A stretch of DNA of 64,000 nt, from the NCBI GenBank assembly GCA_942493075.1, contig OW818681.1, forward strand, positions 3,348,001-3,412,000, given 5' to 3'. Under the pieces are notes generated by a model, which did no database searches, was not told the origin of the DNA, and was given only the letters and a program-made list of their open reading frames with translations. Position numbers and translations under genes: made by a program. This document shows, piece by piece, positions 7,133 to 16,483 of the stretch; the stretch's first letter is position 1; each line of letters starts with the position of its first letter. The stretch comes from JBBQYD01 sp942493075 (GTDB lineage Bacteria > Verrucomicrobiota > Verrucomicrobiia > Limisphaerales > UBA8199).

Positions 7133-9778
7133 ATGAGCCTAAGAACTGCCGTAACCCTCTCGGCTGTCCTGGCCGGGTCAGTTTTTCCAGCCATCGCTCA
7201 AGAACGTGTCCTCGGACTTGATATCTCCTATTGGAATTGCGGAAGCTCATCAACCGGGATCTCCCAAAACAACTGGAACCTGGCTTACAGCAGCGGGAAT
7301 CGACAGTTCGTCTACTTGCGCTCGAGCCGCGGCGGGACCACCGGGCTAGACCAGGGCGCGGGCACGCCGGGAGGCGGAAGCCAATCCACCCTAAGTCGCC
7401 GCTATGATGACCCTCGATACGTTCAGAACCTGATCCGTGCCAATGCGGCAGGAATGTACCTGGGCCCGTACCATTTTGCGCGCCCGGACGTTGATGGCAA
7501 TACAGGGACCGACGAGGCGACACATTTCATCCAGATGGCGGGAGCCTGGATGCGCCCGGGATACATGATGCCCATGTTTGATCAGGAAGCCGGGGCTGGA
7601 AGTGATTTTCTGGTTCAGTTCGCGGTGGATTTTTCCAATCAGATTTACGCGAGTATGAAAATCCGGCCGTGTATTTATATTAACGGCAATTACTCAAGCG
7701 TTTTTCAAGGTGCCAGCCAGACTCTCCGTGACACCCTTGCCAAGCCCGTCAGCAATACCCCGAGCGTTACAGGCCCCGCTTACCCCATGCTCTGGAACGC
7801 CCGATATTCGGATAACGATGCCCCCAACGATATCCCGATTCAGACAGGCAGCCCTAAAACAACGTACACGACCTCAAGCGGGTACTATGGTCCCTGGGAT
7901 GACTACGGGAACACCGAACCTTGGTCCTTCTGGCAATACGCCAGCACTGTGTCCATCCCGGGCATCAACGCGGTGGATTCCACTGCGGATAGCAACGTGT
8001 CCCACGGCGATATCGAGTACGTGCGCAATTTTTTGGTCCCGGCGGTGTGGTGGACTGATACCAGTGGCGACTGGAGCACCCTGGCCAATTGGAACAGCGG
8101 CCAAACTCCCGTGGCACCTGTGCCTGGAGCCGGCCAGGCCACCCCTTATGCCACTGGCGGGTTGCCCACCGCACGACTGCCCGGCGCCGCGGGCACAGGC
8201 CCCACCTCGGGCCAGTATGACACCGTAATTCTGGAGCGGCCCTCGGCCAATATCACAGTGACACTCAGCGCCGGAACGCACAGGATTCGCAAGCTGTACA
8301 TGCGAGAGACTTTGAACCTGACCGGCGGCTCGCTCACCGTGAACTACAGTCCTGCCTATCGACCGGACACCTCGGCTTACGTCTTGCATGGCGGTCCTGT
8401 TTCCGCTCAATTCTCAGGTCCCGTCACCCTCAGCGGAGCGGCCACTTTGAGCGCCCACACGGTGCAGGTCGATGCCAGTCGCATCCTTACTCTCTCAGGG
8501 GGCACGTTCACTTTCAACACGCTGAACCTGATGCCTGCAACCACCCCGGCAAAACTGGTCATGGCCGGCAACGCGGCTATTAATCCACTGACCAACTCCC
8601 TCGCCGTGATTAAGCGCGGCACCGGCAGCGGAAACTCCGGGCTGGTCGATCTCGGAGGAGGCACTCGAACCCTAACCGTAGGCAATGGCACCAGTGATGT
8701 GGATCTTTCTATCGATGTGCCCGTGATCAATGGCGGCCTCGTAAAAACCGGGCCTGGCACACTGCGCCTCACCTCTCCAAACACCTATGTGGCGGGCACC
8801 ACGCTCTCTTCGGGTCGATTGCTCGTGAATAATGCTTCCGGTTCAGGTACAGGCAGCGGAGCAATCACAGTGGATGGAGGTATCCTGGGCGGCACTGGAA
8901 TCATTAGTGGAGTTCTGACTCTGAATAGCGGAGGCACACTGGCACCCGGCCTGTCCATAGGCACACTACGACTTGGCAGCAGCCCTATCTTGAATGGTAC
9001 GATCGTGATGGAAATCGACCGCAACGGCGGAACGCCCATGGCCGACAAACTCTCCGTTTCCGCAGGCACTCTGGACTATGCGGGGACTCTTGCAGTGCAG
9101 AATGTCGGGCCAGCAATGACAGGTGGCGAGGTATTTACGCTCTTTTCAGCTCCAACTTACAGCGGGAGCTTCGACGCATTTAACCTGCCGGCACTCTCGT
9201 CCGGGATGAACTGGTTCACCGGTTCACTCACAAACAACGGCACCCTGGCCGTTAATCGACAGCCCCTTACCCCTACCCCCTTGCGGTTCACGAACACGGC
9301 TCCAAATCTTCTCCAGATCCCGTTCGCCCTGCTGACAACCAACGCGACGGACCCAGATCTGGATACGCTGCAAGTGGCTGGTTTTGACCCTGCCACAACC
9401 AACGGCATCCCGCTGCTGGCAGATGCAAACGGGCTCGTGTACTCCAACCGCGCGAGTGTTGTTGACCAGTTCTCCTATGTCCTGAGCGATGGTCGAGGTG
9501 GAACAATCCCCGGTGTTGTGGAAATCGTTAATATCGGTTCCGTACCGGCCGCGCAGTTTGCTGGGTTGCCAAAACTGAGTGCAGGATCGGTTCAGCTTAG
9601 CTTCTCAGCTACCCCCGGATGGACTTATTTCCTGGACCGCTCGACCAACCTCGTCACCTGGAAGACCATCTACACAAATGTGGCGCCCGCAAGCGGCATC
9701 CTGGATTATACAGACAACTTTCAAGATCTCGGCACCCCCGCGTCCGAAGCCTTCTATCGTCTGACATGGCCAGAGTAA
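7133..9778 (+). CDS. Secreted GH25-type lysozyme with autotransporter-associated beta-strand repeats
   Basis: The protein of about 881 residues likely cleaves peptidoglycan outside the cytoplasm. A signal peptide ends at AIAQ. Residues 25-285 match glycoside hydrolase family 25: VLGLDISYW at the start (the catalytic region begins DxS), YLGPYHFARP, MPMFDQEAG with the acidic pair, and WSFWQYAS at the end. Residues 290-640 are a beta-helical region with two beta-strand repeats of the PATR type (GPGTLRLTSPNTYVAGTTL). Then follow a cadherin-like part (DQFSYVLSDGRGGT) and a C-terminal module ending EAFYRLTWPE. The ATG at 7133 is chosen because it directly precedes the signal peptide, although the frame is open to 7046. 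The neighbouring D-aminoacylase suggests cell-wall recycling or predation on other cells (inference). Confidence 0.85.
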   Translation: MSLRTAVTLSAVLAGSVFPAIAQERVLGLDISYWNCGSSSTGISQNNWNLAYSSGNRQFVYLRSSRGGTTGLDQGAGTPGGGSQSTLSRRYDDPRYVQNLIRANAAGMYLGPYHFARPDVDGNTGTDEATHFIQMAGAWMRPGYMMPMFDQEAGAGSDFLVQFAVDFSNQIYASMKIRPCIYINGNYSSVFQGASQTLRDTLAKPVSNTPSVTGPAYPMLWNARYSDNDAPNDIPIQTGSPKTTYTTSSGYYGPWDDYGNTEPWSFWQYASTVSIPGINAVDSTADSNVSHGDIEYVRNFLVPAVWWTDTSGDWSTLANWNSGQTPVAPVPGAGQATPYATGGLPTARLPGAAGTGPTSGQYDTVILERPSANITVTLSAGTHRIRKLYMRETLNLTGGSLTVNYSPAYRPDTSAYVLHGGPVSAQFSGPVTLSGAATLSAHTVQVDASRILTLSGGTFTFNTLNLMPATTPAKLVMAGNAAINPLTNSLAVIKRGTGSGNSGLVDLGGGTRTLTVGNGTSDVDLSIDVPVINGGLVKTGPGTLRLTSPNTYVAGTTLSSGRLLVNNASGSGTGSGAITVDGGILGGTGIISGVLTLNSGGTLAPGLSIGTLRLGSSPILNGTIVMEIDRNGGTPMADKLSVSAGTLDYAGTLAVQNVGPAMTGGEVFTLFSAPTYSGSFDAFNLPALSSGMNWFTGSLTNNGTLAVNRQPLTPTPLRFTNTAPNLLQIPFALLTTNATDPDLDTLQVAGFDPATTNGIPLLADANGLVYSNRASVVDQFSYVLSDGRGGTIPGVVEIVNIGSVPAAQFAGLPKLSAGSVQLSFSATPGWTYFLDRSTNLVTWKTIYTNVAPASGILDYTDNFQDLGTPASEAFYRLTWPE

Positions 9779-9817
9779 GATGTTGAAGATAGATCACCGT
9801 CAAGCTATAGGTAACGG

Positions 9818-11398
9818 ATGTCGTCTATCATTCTGAGCGCGGTCGGGGTTCTCGCGGTGCTCCTCGCACTGCCAGCACACGCTGCGGCAACCGAATCCTT
9901 CGATTTAGTCATCCGCGGTGGTCGCGTCGTGGATGGAACCGGCAACCCCGCAATCTTTGCCGATATCGGCATCAAAGACGGACGCATCACCCGAATTGGC
10001 AAGGTGTCGCAAGCCACCCGGGAGATCCTGGCCACTAACCTGGTGGTGTGTCCAGGCTTCATCGATGTGCACACCCATGCAGATGAGGTGGACGAGATGC
10101 CTCTTGCGGAAAACTTTGTTCGCATGGGCGTAACGACGGTCGTAGCTGGGAACTGTGGATCATCGGCCCTCGACCTCGGAAAGCTGTTTCGAGCAATCGA
10201 AGCAACCAATGCCGCCGTCAATTTCGCCTCGCTGATCGGCCATAATGACGTCCGGGCCAAAGCCATGGGAGGCCGGTTCGATCGCCCTCCCACACCCGAA
10301 GAAATGGCGCAAATGAGAGCACTGGTGCGCAAAGCCATGGAGGATGGAGCCGTCGGGCTTTCGACAGGCCTGATTTATCAACCGGGGGTGTTCTCAACCA
10401 CTGAAGAGATTATTGAACTGGCTCGGGAGGGGGCAGCTTATGGAGGGATCTATACCAGCCACATGCGGCATGAAGATGAGAGAATTGATGAGGCGCTAAA
10501 TGAGGTGTTTCGCATTGCACGTGAAACAGGGATACGGGCCGAAGTATCGCACATCAAGCTCTCCGGCCCGAACGCCTGGGGCAAGGCCAGCCATGTGCTC
10601 GAACTCCTGGAAATGGCGCGCGCTGAGGGCCTTGAAATTACCCAGGACCAATACACTTACACCGCTTCAAGCACGAGCCTGGGCCAGCTCATTCCCGACG
10701 ACATTCTCGAAGGTGGCCGAAAGAAGTATCGAGAGCGGATCGCCGATCCTGTGATTCGGTCCAACACCGTCCACCGGATGGTCGCGAATCTGCGCAAGCG
10801 CGGGCGGGACTCTTTCGCGTACGCGGTGATCGCCTCGTATGACCCCAATCCCGAGTTGAATGGATTGAATGTGCAGGAAGCAGCAAAGAAAACTCGCAAC
10901 TCAGATGCTCTGGAGGAACAGGCGGAGCTCGTGTTGGACGTGCAGAAAAACGGTGGTGCAAGTGCGGTGTTTCATGGAATTGATGAAACAGACCTGCAAA
11001 CCTTCATGCGCCATCCCAATACAATGGCCGCTTCAGACAGCGGGCTTCGGAAATTTGGCGAAGGAGTTCCCCACCCGCGAGGTTATGGCAACAATGCCCG
11101 GGTGCTGGCCCGGTATGTGCGAGAGTTAAAAGTGCTGCGACTCGAAGATGCGGTTAGGAAGATGACCAGCCTTCCCGCAAACACGTTTCGGCTCAAGGAC
11201 CGCGGATTGCTGCGCGAAGGAAATTGGGCGGACGTGGTGGTTTTCGATCCCCAAACCGTGCAGGATACCGCTACCTTCAAGCAACCTCACGCCTATCCGG
11301 AAGGGATTAAGGCAGTCGTTGTGAACGGAGTGATAGTTTTGGAAGAAGGCAAACACACCGGAGCCAAAGCCGGCCAGGTGTTGCGCCGGGGGAGTTGA
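9818..11398 (+). CDS. N-acyl-D-amino-acid deacylase (D-aminoacylase), exported
   Basis: This amidohydrolase-fold enzyme removes the acyl group from N-acyl-D-amino acids. The 526-residue protein has a signal peptide (residues 1-24, ending AHAAA). The family features follow: LVIRGGRVVDGTGNPA, the metal motif GFIDVHTHADE near residue 85, GNCGSSA with the metal-bridging Cys, EVSHIKLSG with another metal His, and MAASDSG near residue 405 with the catalytic Asp. D-amino acids are abundant in peptidoglycan, so its place directly after the secreted GH25 lysozyme suggests use of wall fragments. The gap between the two genes is 39 bases, so they could be one transcript. Function class is firm, exact substrate unknown. 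Confidence 0.9.
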   Translation: MSSIILSAVGVLAVLLALPAHAAATESFDLVIRGGRVVDGTGNPAIFADIGIKDGRITRIGKVSQATREILATNLVVCPGFIDVHTHADEVDEMPLAENFVRMGVTTVVAGNCGSSALDLGKLFRAIEATNAAVNFASLIGHNDVRAKAMGGRFDRPPTPEEMAQMRALVRKAMEDGAVGLSTGLIYQPGVFSTTEEIIELAREGAAYGGIYTSHMRHEDERIDEALNEVFRIARETGIRAEVSHIKLSGPNAWGKASHVLELLEMARAEGLEITQDQYTYTASSTSLGQLIPDDILEGGRKKYRERIADPVIRSNTVHRMVANLRKRGRDSFAYAVIASYDPNPELNGLNVQEAAKKTRNSDALEEQAELVLDVQKNGGASAVFHGIDETDLQTFMRHPNTMAASDSGLRKFGEGVPHPRGYGNNARVLARYVRELKVLRLEDAVRKMTSLPANTFRLKDRGLLREGNWADVVVFDPQTVQDTATFKQPHAYPEGIKAVVVNGVIVLEEGKHTGAKAGQVLRRGS

Positions 11399-11409
11399 TC
11401 CCCCCCGGC
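11385..11409. terminator. GC-rich hairpin over the D-aminoacylase stop codon
   Basis: GCCGGGGG pairs with CCCCCGGC across nine bases that include the TGA stop of the D-aminoacylase gene. It lies between convergent genes. No T-run follows on the plus strand, so termination is only suggested. Confidence 0.35.
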
Positions 11410-11423
11410 AGAAAATCGATCTA

Positions 11424-11666
11424 TCAGGCAGGCATGGTGGCTGGAGTGGCAGTGAGCACCTGGTCCAAGTCATAAGGCACACCGGCAACCAGCAACCGCG
11501 GCACGCCGAAATCCATCTGCACATCAGTCACTCGACCGTGAACGATAGATCTGGAGCGCACGGAACGAAGGCTCACCGATCGCCCGATCAACGCGCGGGC
11601 CATGTTGCTGCGGATGGCTAGAGTTGAGCCGTCAAACCGAGCAGCAGTGAATCGTGGTACTGTCAT
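11424..11666 (-). CDS. Small conserved-looking protein of unknown function
   Basis: I do not recognise this 80-residue protein. It has no signal peptide or membrane segment. Its middle (RSNMARALIGRSVSL) and end (LLVAGVPYDLDQVLTATPA) have regular alternation of hydrophobic residues and look like a small beta-rich domain. An AAAGGGAA stretch stands 8-10 bases before the ATG, which favours a real gene. It is convergent with the D-aminoacylase gene. About 680 bases separate its start from the next gene start on the same strand, so it is probably monocistronic. Coding status is likely but not certain. Confidence 0.5.
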   Translation of the reverse strand: MTVPRFTAARFDGSTLAIRSNMARALIGRSVSLRSVRSRSIVHGRVTDVQMDFGVPRLLVAGVPYDLDQVLTATPATMPA

Positions 11667-11935
11667 AACGTTAGGTTCCCTTTCTTATTGAGATCGCCGT
11701 GCTTCCGTAGCTCTGAGTCGTTTCTATCATCCCCGGAACTTTTTTCCCTTTAGCACATTGTTAAACGATCCGATATAAGGAGGGAGCAGAGTCAGTGCCA
11801 AGTAACAATGCTTAAAGACAATCAACGTGTAAATTGTTGTTGTACAGCCTTTTCCATTTCCAACATCGAACCGCTCTCCGTTCCCTCCCTCTTTTGTCCG
11901 GAAGCTTCTTCCCGGTAAATTTCACGCTTTCCGCG

Positions 11936-12346
11936 CTATTTTTCCCCTCCAGGACGTCTCAAACAAGGCCGCGGGATATTCCCAGGCATCGGATGGCCAC
12001 AAAGTGCCCCTTCCCATTGGGCAATCAGCTCCAACACCGGGCGAAGTTCAATGCCCAGCATCTCGGGACGGTACCGAGACAGGTTTTTCTCAGCCAGATG
12101 CAACAGCGCGATAGCTGGCTGCACCCGTTCCTTTCGTTCATGCACAAAGGCCCCTGCGAGTTGAATCAGCCCTTTGAAATAGTCAGCGGTTGGAGTGCCC
12201 CGAAGTGGAAGCCACAATTCTTCAAGGACCTCATGAGCCTCAAAGTACTTGCCTTGATTGAATAACTCGAAGAAACGGTGATATCGAGGATCATCCGCCA
12301 GATTCTGAATTCCCGGGCTCGCACCCGAGCTACTTTGAGAGCACAT
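11936..12346 (-). CDS. DUF309-family protein
   Basis: This 136-residue protein matches the DUF309 family, small helical proteins of unknown biochemical role. The diagnostic part is FNQGKYFEAHEVLEELW followed by YFKGLIQLAGAFVH near the N-terminal third, where the E-H and Q residues are the conserved features. The C-terminus is Pro/Arg-rich. I place the start at the ATG at 12346. A TTG at 12379 in the same frame would add 11 residues and would leave only 12 bases to the cysA stop. Either way it is the last gene behind the sulfate transporter operon and is probably co-transcribed with it. Why a DUF309 protein accompanies sulfate uptake is unknown. Confidence 0.8.
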   Translation of the reverse strand: MCSQSSSGASPGIQNLADDPRYHRFFELFNQGKYFEAHEVLEELWLPLRGTPTADYFKGLIQLAGAFVHERKERVQPAIALLHLAEKNLSRYRPEMLGIELRPVLELIAQWEGALCGHPMPGNIPRPCLRRPGGEK

Positions 12347-12391
12347 GGACGAAAGTAGCTCGAACTGTTGCCGCTGCAACCGTGGCCGGAC

Positions 12392-13495
12392 TCAAATGTT
12401 CTCGCCCATCACGGGTGGAGGCTGGTAACTCAGCTCGCTTTCAGGTTGTAACGCCGCCGTTTCGCTGGCGAGAACGCGGAATTGTCGGATCTGGAAAGAA
12501 ACCTCCCGTCCATCCTCCAAAGCCTGGTTCGCGTAATCTTCCTTGGTCATTCGTGCGCGAATCGTCAGGCCGCTGGGCAGTTCAAGCTCCACCCGCAGCA
12601 GCACTCCCAGGAAAAATGTGCGGCGCAGCACAGCGTGATAACGGTAAGCGGTGAGATCGGATGAAATCTGAACCGCATAAGGGCGAAAACCGATACGCAA
12701 TCGTTGCCCATCGGGCTGGTCGTGAGCGGGAAACTCGAGCTCGCCAATGCGAGCGATTCCTCCACGCACCTCAGGTTCCAGCACATTCATGACGCCAATG
12801 AAGCGGGCGACGAATTCGTTGGCAGGCTGATCATACACTTCGCGAGGAGTGCCTACCTGCTCCAGGTGCCCGCGAGAAAAGATAACGATGCGGTTGGCGA
12901 CTTCCAGCGCCTCCTCCTGGTCGTGTGTAACAAAAACCGTCGTGACGTTGAGTTCACTGTGCATGGTGACCAGCCATTCACGGAGTTCCTGGCGGATCTT
13001 GGCGTCCACGGCCCCGAACGGTTCGTCCAGCAGCAATACACTTGGCTTCGGCGCCAATGCCCGGGCAATAGCCACACGCTGGCGTTGCCCACCTGAAAGC
13101 TGGTGCGGATAGCGCTTCTCCAACCCTTCCAGATCAAAAAGCTTTAATAATTCCGCGATCCGGTTCTGGATGTCCGCCCGCTTCCATTTCTTGATCTTCA
13201 GCCCAAAGGCGATGTTCTTGTACACGGTCATGCTCTTGAACAGAGCATAATTTTGGAAAACAAAGCCGATGTTGCGGTGCTGGACCGATACGTTGTTCAC
13301 GCGCTGGCCACGGATCAGGACATCGCCCGAGGTGGGCATTTCCAAGCCGGCGATCATGCGCAGCACGGTAGTCTTGCCCCCGCCGCTCGGCCCTAAAAGC
13401 GCGATCAATTCGCCTTCCTGGACGGTGAAGGAAACGCCGCTGATAGCAGCTACATCCCCGAATTTCTTTGAAACATTGTGAAGCTCAATACTCAT
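12392..13495 (-). CDS. cysA: Sulfate/thiosulfate ABC transporter ATP-binding protein
   Basis: This protein energises sulfate import. The 367-residue protein has a Walker A (GPSGGGKTT), Q-loop (FVFQNYALF), ABC signature (LSGGQRQRVAIARA), Walker B (LLLDEPFGAVD) and H-loop (VFVTHDQEEAL). A C-terminal TOBE-like regulatory part of about 120 residues follows, as in CysA. The frame is open for 92 more codons upstream, but these overlap cysW in another frame. The ATG at 13495 sits in an ATGA overlap with the cysW stop and is clearly the start. It is the fourth gene of sbp-cysT-cysW-cysA. Confidence 0.93.
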   Translation of the reverse strand: MSIELHNVSKKFGDVAAISGVSFTVQEGELIALLGPSGGGKTTVLRMIAGLEMPTSGDVLIRGQRVNNVSVQHRNIGFVFQNYALFKSMTVYKNIAFGLKIKKWKRADIQNRIAELLKLFDLEGLEKRYPHQLSGGQRQRVAIARALAPKPSVLLLDEPFGAVDAKIRQELREWLVTMHSELNVTTVFVTHDQEEALEVANRIVIFSRGHLEQVGTPREVYDQPANEFVARFIGVMNVLEPEVRGGIARIGELEFPAHDQPDGQRLRIGFRPYAVQISSDLTAYRYHAVLRRTFFLGVLLRVELELPSGLTIRARMTKEDYANQALEDGREVSFQIRQFRVLASETAALQPESELSYQPPPVMGENI

Positions 13496-14391
13496 GCCGG
13501 ATCTGAGGGTTGTAACTGCTGCGCTTTGGAATAGGCACGCGCCTGTCTCCATTCGAGCCCTGTTTTGATGGCTAATGTGACAAGTGCCAGAAGAGCCAAA
13601 AGGGAAGCAATCGCGAAAGCAGCCGCTGCATTGTACTCGTTGTAGAGTTTCTCCACTCGCAGGGGCATAGTATCGGTGAGGCCGGTGATATGACCTGAGA
13701 CAACGGATACCGCACCGAACTCGCCCATGGCCCGGGCGTTGCACAGAATGACGCCGTAAACCAAGCCCCATTTAACCGATGGCAGGGTTACATACCAAAA
13801 GGTTTGCCAGCCATTTGCTCCCAAAGTCATGGCCGCTTGCTCCTGCTCGCTCCCAGTCGCCTGCATGATGGGAATCAACTCACGGGCGACGAATGGAAAT
13901 GTCACAAACACAGTGGCCATCACGATGCCAGGCACGGCGAAAATAATCTTCATGTTCCGTGCGTCGAGCCACTCTCCCCAGAAACCTTGCAGCCCGAACA
14001 ACACCACAAACATCAACCCTGCCACTACCGGAGAAACCGAGAATGGCAGATCGATTAGTGTAATCAGGAATGATTTACCCCGGAACTCGAACTTGGCGAT
14101 AGCCCAGGAAGCCGCTAATCCGAATAGCATGTTCAACGGCACACAAACCGCGCTTACCAGCAGAGTGAGCCGAATGGCGGCTCGGGAATCAGGATGGGCA
14201 AGAGCATCCCAGTAAAACCTCAACCCTTTGGCCATTGCCTGAGCGAAAACGTTGGCTAATGGCAGGAACAACGCAACCATGCAGAACCCCAGCGCGATGG
14301 AAATCAACAGCCATTTCACAAATGGCGATTCCTCGGCGCCACGCTGCGATTGCGTACGCCCTTGCTTTCTCATGCTGATGCGGCCGGCCAT
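13492..14391 (-). CDS. cysW: Sulfate ABC transporter permease CysW
   Basis: This is one of two inner-membrane permeases of the sulfate importer. The 299-residue protein has about six hydrophobic helices. It carries the EAA-type loop around QEQAAMTLGANGWQTFW (residues 200-220), which contacts the ATPase, and the CysW-typical RAMGEFGAVSVVSGHI. The ATG at 14391 follows an AGAGAT sequence and stands two bases after the cysT stop. An ATG at 14418 is also in frame but would overlap cysT by 25 bases, so I prefer the shorter form. The stop overlaps cysA as ATGA. Confidence 0.92.
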   Translation of the reverse strand: MAGRISMRKQGRTQSQRGAEESPFVKWLLISIALGFCMVALFLPLANVFAQAMAKGLRFYWDALAHPDSRAAIRLTLLVSAVCVPLNMLFGLAASWAIAKFEFRGKSFLITLIDLPFSVSPVVAGLMFVVLFGLQGFWGEWLDARNMKIIFAVPGIVMATVFVTFPFVARELIPIMQATGSEQEQAAMTLGANGWQTFWYVTLPSVKWGLVYGVILCNARAMGEFGAVSVVSGHITGLTDTMPLRVEKLYNEYNAAAAFAIASLLALLALVTLAIKTGLEWRQARAYSKAQQLQPSDPA

Positions 14392-14393
14392 CG

Positions 14394-15224
14394 TTATCTC
14401 TGGAATTTGCTCGACCACTGCTCGAGCAGGTTAATCACGATCAGGAACAGGAACGAAAAAGTTAACAAAACCACCGCCAGGGCGATGGCACCATCATAGT
14501 CATACTCCTCAAGGCGCATGATGATCAGGTAAGGCGCAATCTCCGTCTTGAACGGCAGATTTCCCGAAATAAAGACGACCGACCCGAATTCTCCCAGGGC
14601 TCGGGCAAATGCCAGAGCAAAGCCAGTGAGCACCGCGGGCACTAGAGAGGGTGCAATAACCTGGCAGAACGTGCGCAGGCGCCCCGCCCCCAAAGTAGCG
14701 GCAGCCTCCTCGACTTCCCTCTCAAAATTCTCCAGCACAGGCTGGAGCGTCCGAACTACGAACGGTAATCCAACAAAGGTTAACGCGATTACCACACCCA
14801 GCGGCGTGAATGCGCCTTTGATGCCGAGCGGTACCAAAAATTTCCCGAGCCAACCGTTCGCAGCGAACAAGTTCGCGAGGGTTAATCCCGCCACTGCCGT
14901 CGGCAGCGCAAATGGAAAGTCAATCATGGCGTCCACAAATCGGCGCCCGGGAAACTCATACCGGACCAGGACCCAGGCCAGCAAAGTGCCGAAAACCGCA
15001 TTCGTAAGCGCGGCCGCCAGCGACGCGCCAAAAGTGAGCTTGTAAGCGGCTAATGCACGGTCCGCAGTGGCCAGGGCCCAGAATTCGGGCCAGGAAATCT
15101 TTACGGCTTTGAGCAGTAATCCTCCCAGGGGCACCAGGACAATCAAGCTGAGGTACGTCAGCGTGAAGCCGAGCGTAAGCCCAAAACCAGGTAGTGGATT
15201 GAATTTTCGCGCCAAGTTGCTCAA
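14394..15224 (-). CDS. cysT: Sulfate ABC transporter permease CysT
   Basis: This is the second permease of the sulfate importer, 276 residues with about six membrane helices. It carries the binding-protein-dependent permease loop (EVEEAAATLGAGRLRTF near residue 185) and ALGEFGSVVFISGNLPFKTE, which is characteristic of CysT and CysW. It pairs with CysW to form the translocation channel. It lies 21 bases after the sbp gene and two bases before cysW, which indicates one operon. Confidence 0.92.
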   Translation of the reverse strand: MSNLARKFNPLPGFGLTLGFTLTYLSLIVLVPLGGLLLKAVKISWPEFWALATADRALAAYKLTFGASLAAALTNAVFGTLLAWVLVRYEFPGRRFVDAMIDFPFALPTAVAGLTLANLFAANGWLGKFLVPLGIKGAFTPLGVVIALTFVGLPFVVRTLQPVLENFEREVEEAAATLGAGRLRTFCQVIAPSLVPAVLTGFALAFARALGEFGSVVFISGNLPFKTEIAPYLIIMRLEEYDYDGAIALAVVLLTFSFLFLIVINLLEQWSSKFQR

Positions 15225-15245
15225 AGGTTCAGGTGGTGGCCTCTG

Positions 15246-16268
15246 CTATCTTAAGGTTCTCTGGATTCTTTCGAAAGACCCGTTTTCGGAAAAATGGCTG
15301 GCATGCGCCTTCTCCCATCCTCCAAACACTTCATCAATCGTAAATAGAACCAGCGGCTTGAATTCTTCTTTATACTTGGCCTTCACCGCTTCCGAGCGAG
15401 GCCGGTAATAATGTCGAGCTGCGATCTCCTGGCCTTCGTCGGAATAAAGGAATTGCAGGTAAGCCTCAGCTACAGCCCTTGTGCCTGCACGATCCACGTT
15501 ACGATCGACCACTGCCACAGGCGGCTCGGCTAAGATGCTTACCGAAGGAACCACCATCTCGACCTTCCCCTGCCCTGCTTCCTTGATCGAGAGCATAGCT
15601 TCGTTCTCCCAGGCGATGAGCACATCGCCGATTCCCCGTTGAACAAACGTTGTGGTCGCACCCCTGGCTCCCGTATCAAGCACCGGCACGTTCTTGAAGA
15701 TGCCGGTCAGGAACTCGGCTGCTTTGGTATGGTCACCTCCGTTGTGCTTTAACGCATACCCGTAGGCCGCCAGGTAATTCCAGCGGGCTCCACCGGAGGT
15801 CTTGGGGTTGGGAGTAATCACCGAGACACCCGGACGAGCTAAATCGTCCCAATCAGAGATTTTCTTGGGGTTACCCTTGCGAACCAGAAAGACGATAGTG
15901 GATGTGTACGGTGAACTGTTATGCGGAAAACGCTTTTGCCAGTCCGGCTTAATCAACGAGCTGTGTTTAACAATCGCATCGATATCATAAGCCAGGGCCA
16001 GCGTGACGACGTCCGCTCGCAGCCCATCAATGACCGACCTGGCCTGTTTGCCAGAACCACCATGTGACTGCTGAATCGTCAACTTCTCTTGGGTCTTCGC
16101 CAGCCAGACCTTTTGGAACGCCTGGTTCACGTCCTGATAAAGCTCACGGGTCGGATCGTATGAGGCGTTTAGAAGGGTGACCGCGCCAGCTAATGGAGGC
16201 AGTGTCCAAGCGCACAGCACCAAAAGTATCACCATTACCCTGCGAAAGTTCTGAAGGTTGCGTCGCAT
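15246..16268 (-). CDS. sbp: Periplasmic sulfate-binding protein
   Basis: This binding protein captures sulfate (or thiosulfate) for the CysTWA transporter. The 340-residue protein has a signal peptide ending near PLAGA. Family motifs follow: LLNASYDPTRELYQ, QSHGGSGKQARSV (the SGGSG-like loop that hydrogen-bonds sulfate), NPKTSGGARWNYLAAYG and GIGDVLIAWENEA. It is first in the operon and would be the most strongly expressed. Its 5-prime region (16269-16483) is shared with a divergent Rrf2-type regulator. The leader contains short palindromes (CTCCCGGGAG; TCTCC with GGAGA), but I could not match it to a known riboswitch. Confidence 0.93.
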   Translation of the reverse strand: MRRNLQNFRRVMVILLVLCAWTLPPLAGAVTLLNASYDPTRELYQDVNQAFQKVWLAKTQEKLTIQQSHGGSGKQARSVIDGLRADVVTLALAYDIDAIVKHSSLIKPDWQKRFPHNSSPYTSTIVFLVRKGNPKKISDWDDLARPGVSVITPNPKTSGGARWNYLAAYGYALKHNGGDHTKAAEFLTGIFKNVPVLDTGARGATTTFVQRGIGDVLIAWENEAMLSIKEAGQGKVEMVVPSVSILAEPPVAVVDRNVDRAGTRAVAEAYLQFLYSDEGQEIAARHYYRPRSEAVKAKYKEEFKPLVLFTIDEVFGGWEKAHASHFSENGSFERIQRTLR

Positions 16269-16438
16269 TCGAAGCTCCTAGAATGAAGGTTGCACCAACC
16301 AAACCCTTTCTCCTGGAGAGAGCTCCCGGGAGGTCAATAAAAGCAGAATCGCGCCAGCATAACGGCGAAACGAGCTCTGAACAAATATGGCACTTGAGTT
16401 CATTGTCGGAACTTAACCCATCTTTTTAAGTGACAAAA

Positions 16439-16474
16439 GACTTGCAGATAAATGACATAAATCTACAGTAAGTC
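16439..16474. promoter_or_regulatory. Candidate operator between sulfate operon and Rrf2 regulator
   Basis: GACTTGCAGAT and ATCTACAGTAAGTC form an imperfect inverted repeat (outer GACTT/AAGTC, inner AGAT/ATCT) around an AT-rich centre. It lies immediately upstream of the Rrf2-type gene, in the intergenic region from which the sulfate operon is also transcribed. Rrf2 regulators bind such dyads. The link is inference. Confidence 0.35.
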
Positions 16475-16483
16475 AATAGAGAT

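Noticed and set aside
11811..11921. Plus-strand 36-codon ORF starting MLKDNQRVNCCC
   Set aside because: The AAGGAGG upstream is too far (about 30 bases) and the sequence shows no fold or family. Left as non-coding.
16269..16483. Possible SAM or other riboswitch in the leader of the sulfate operon
   Set aside because: Several short palindromes exist, but the conserved core of SAM-type riboswitches could not be found.
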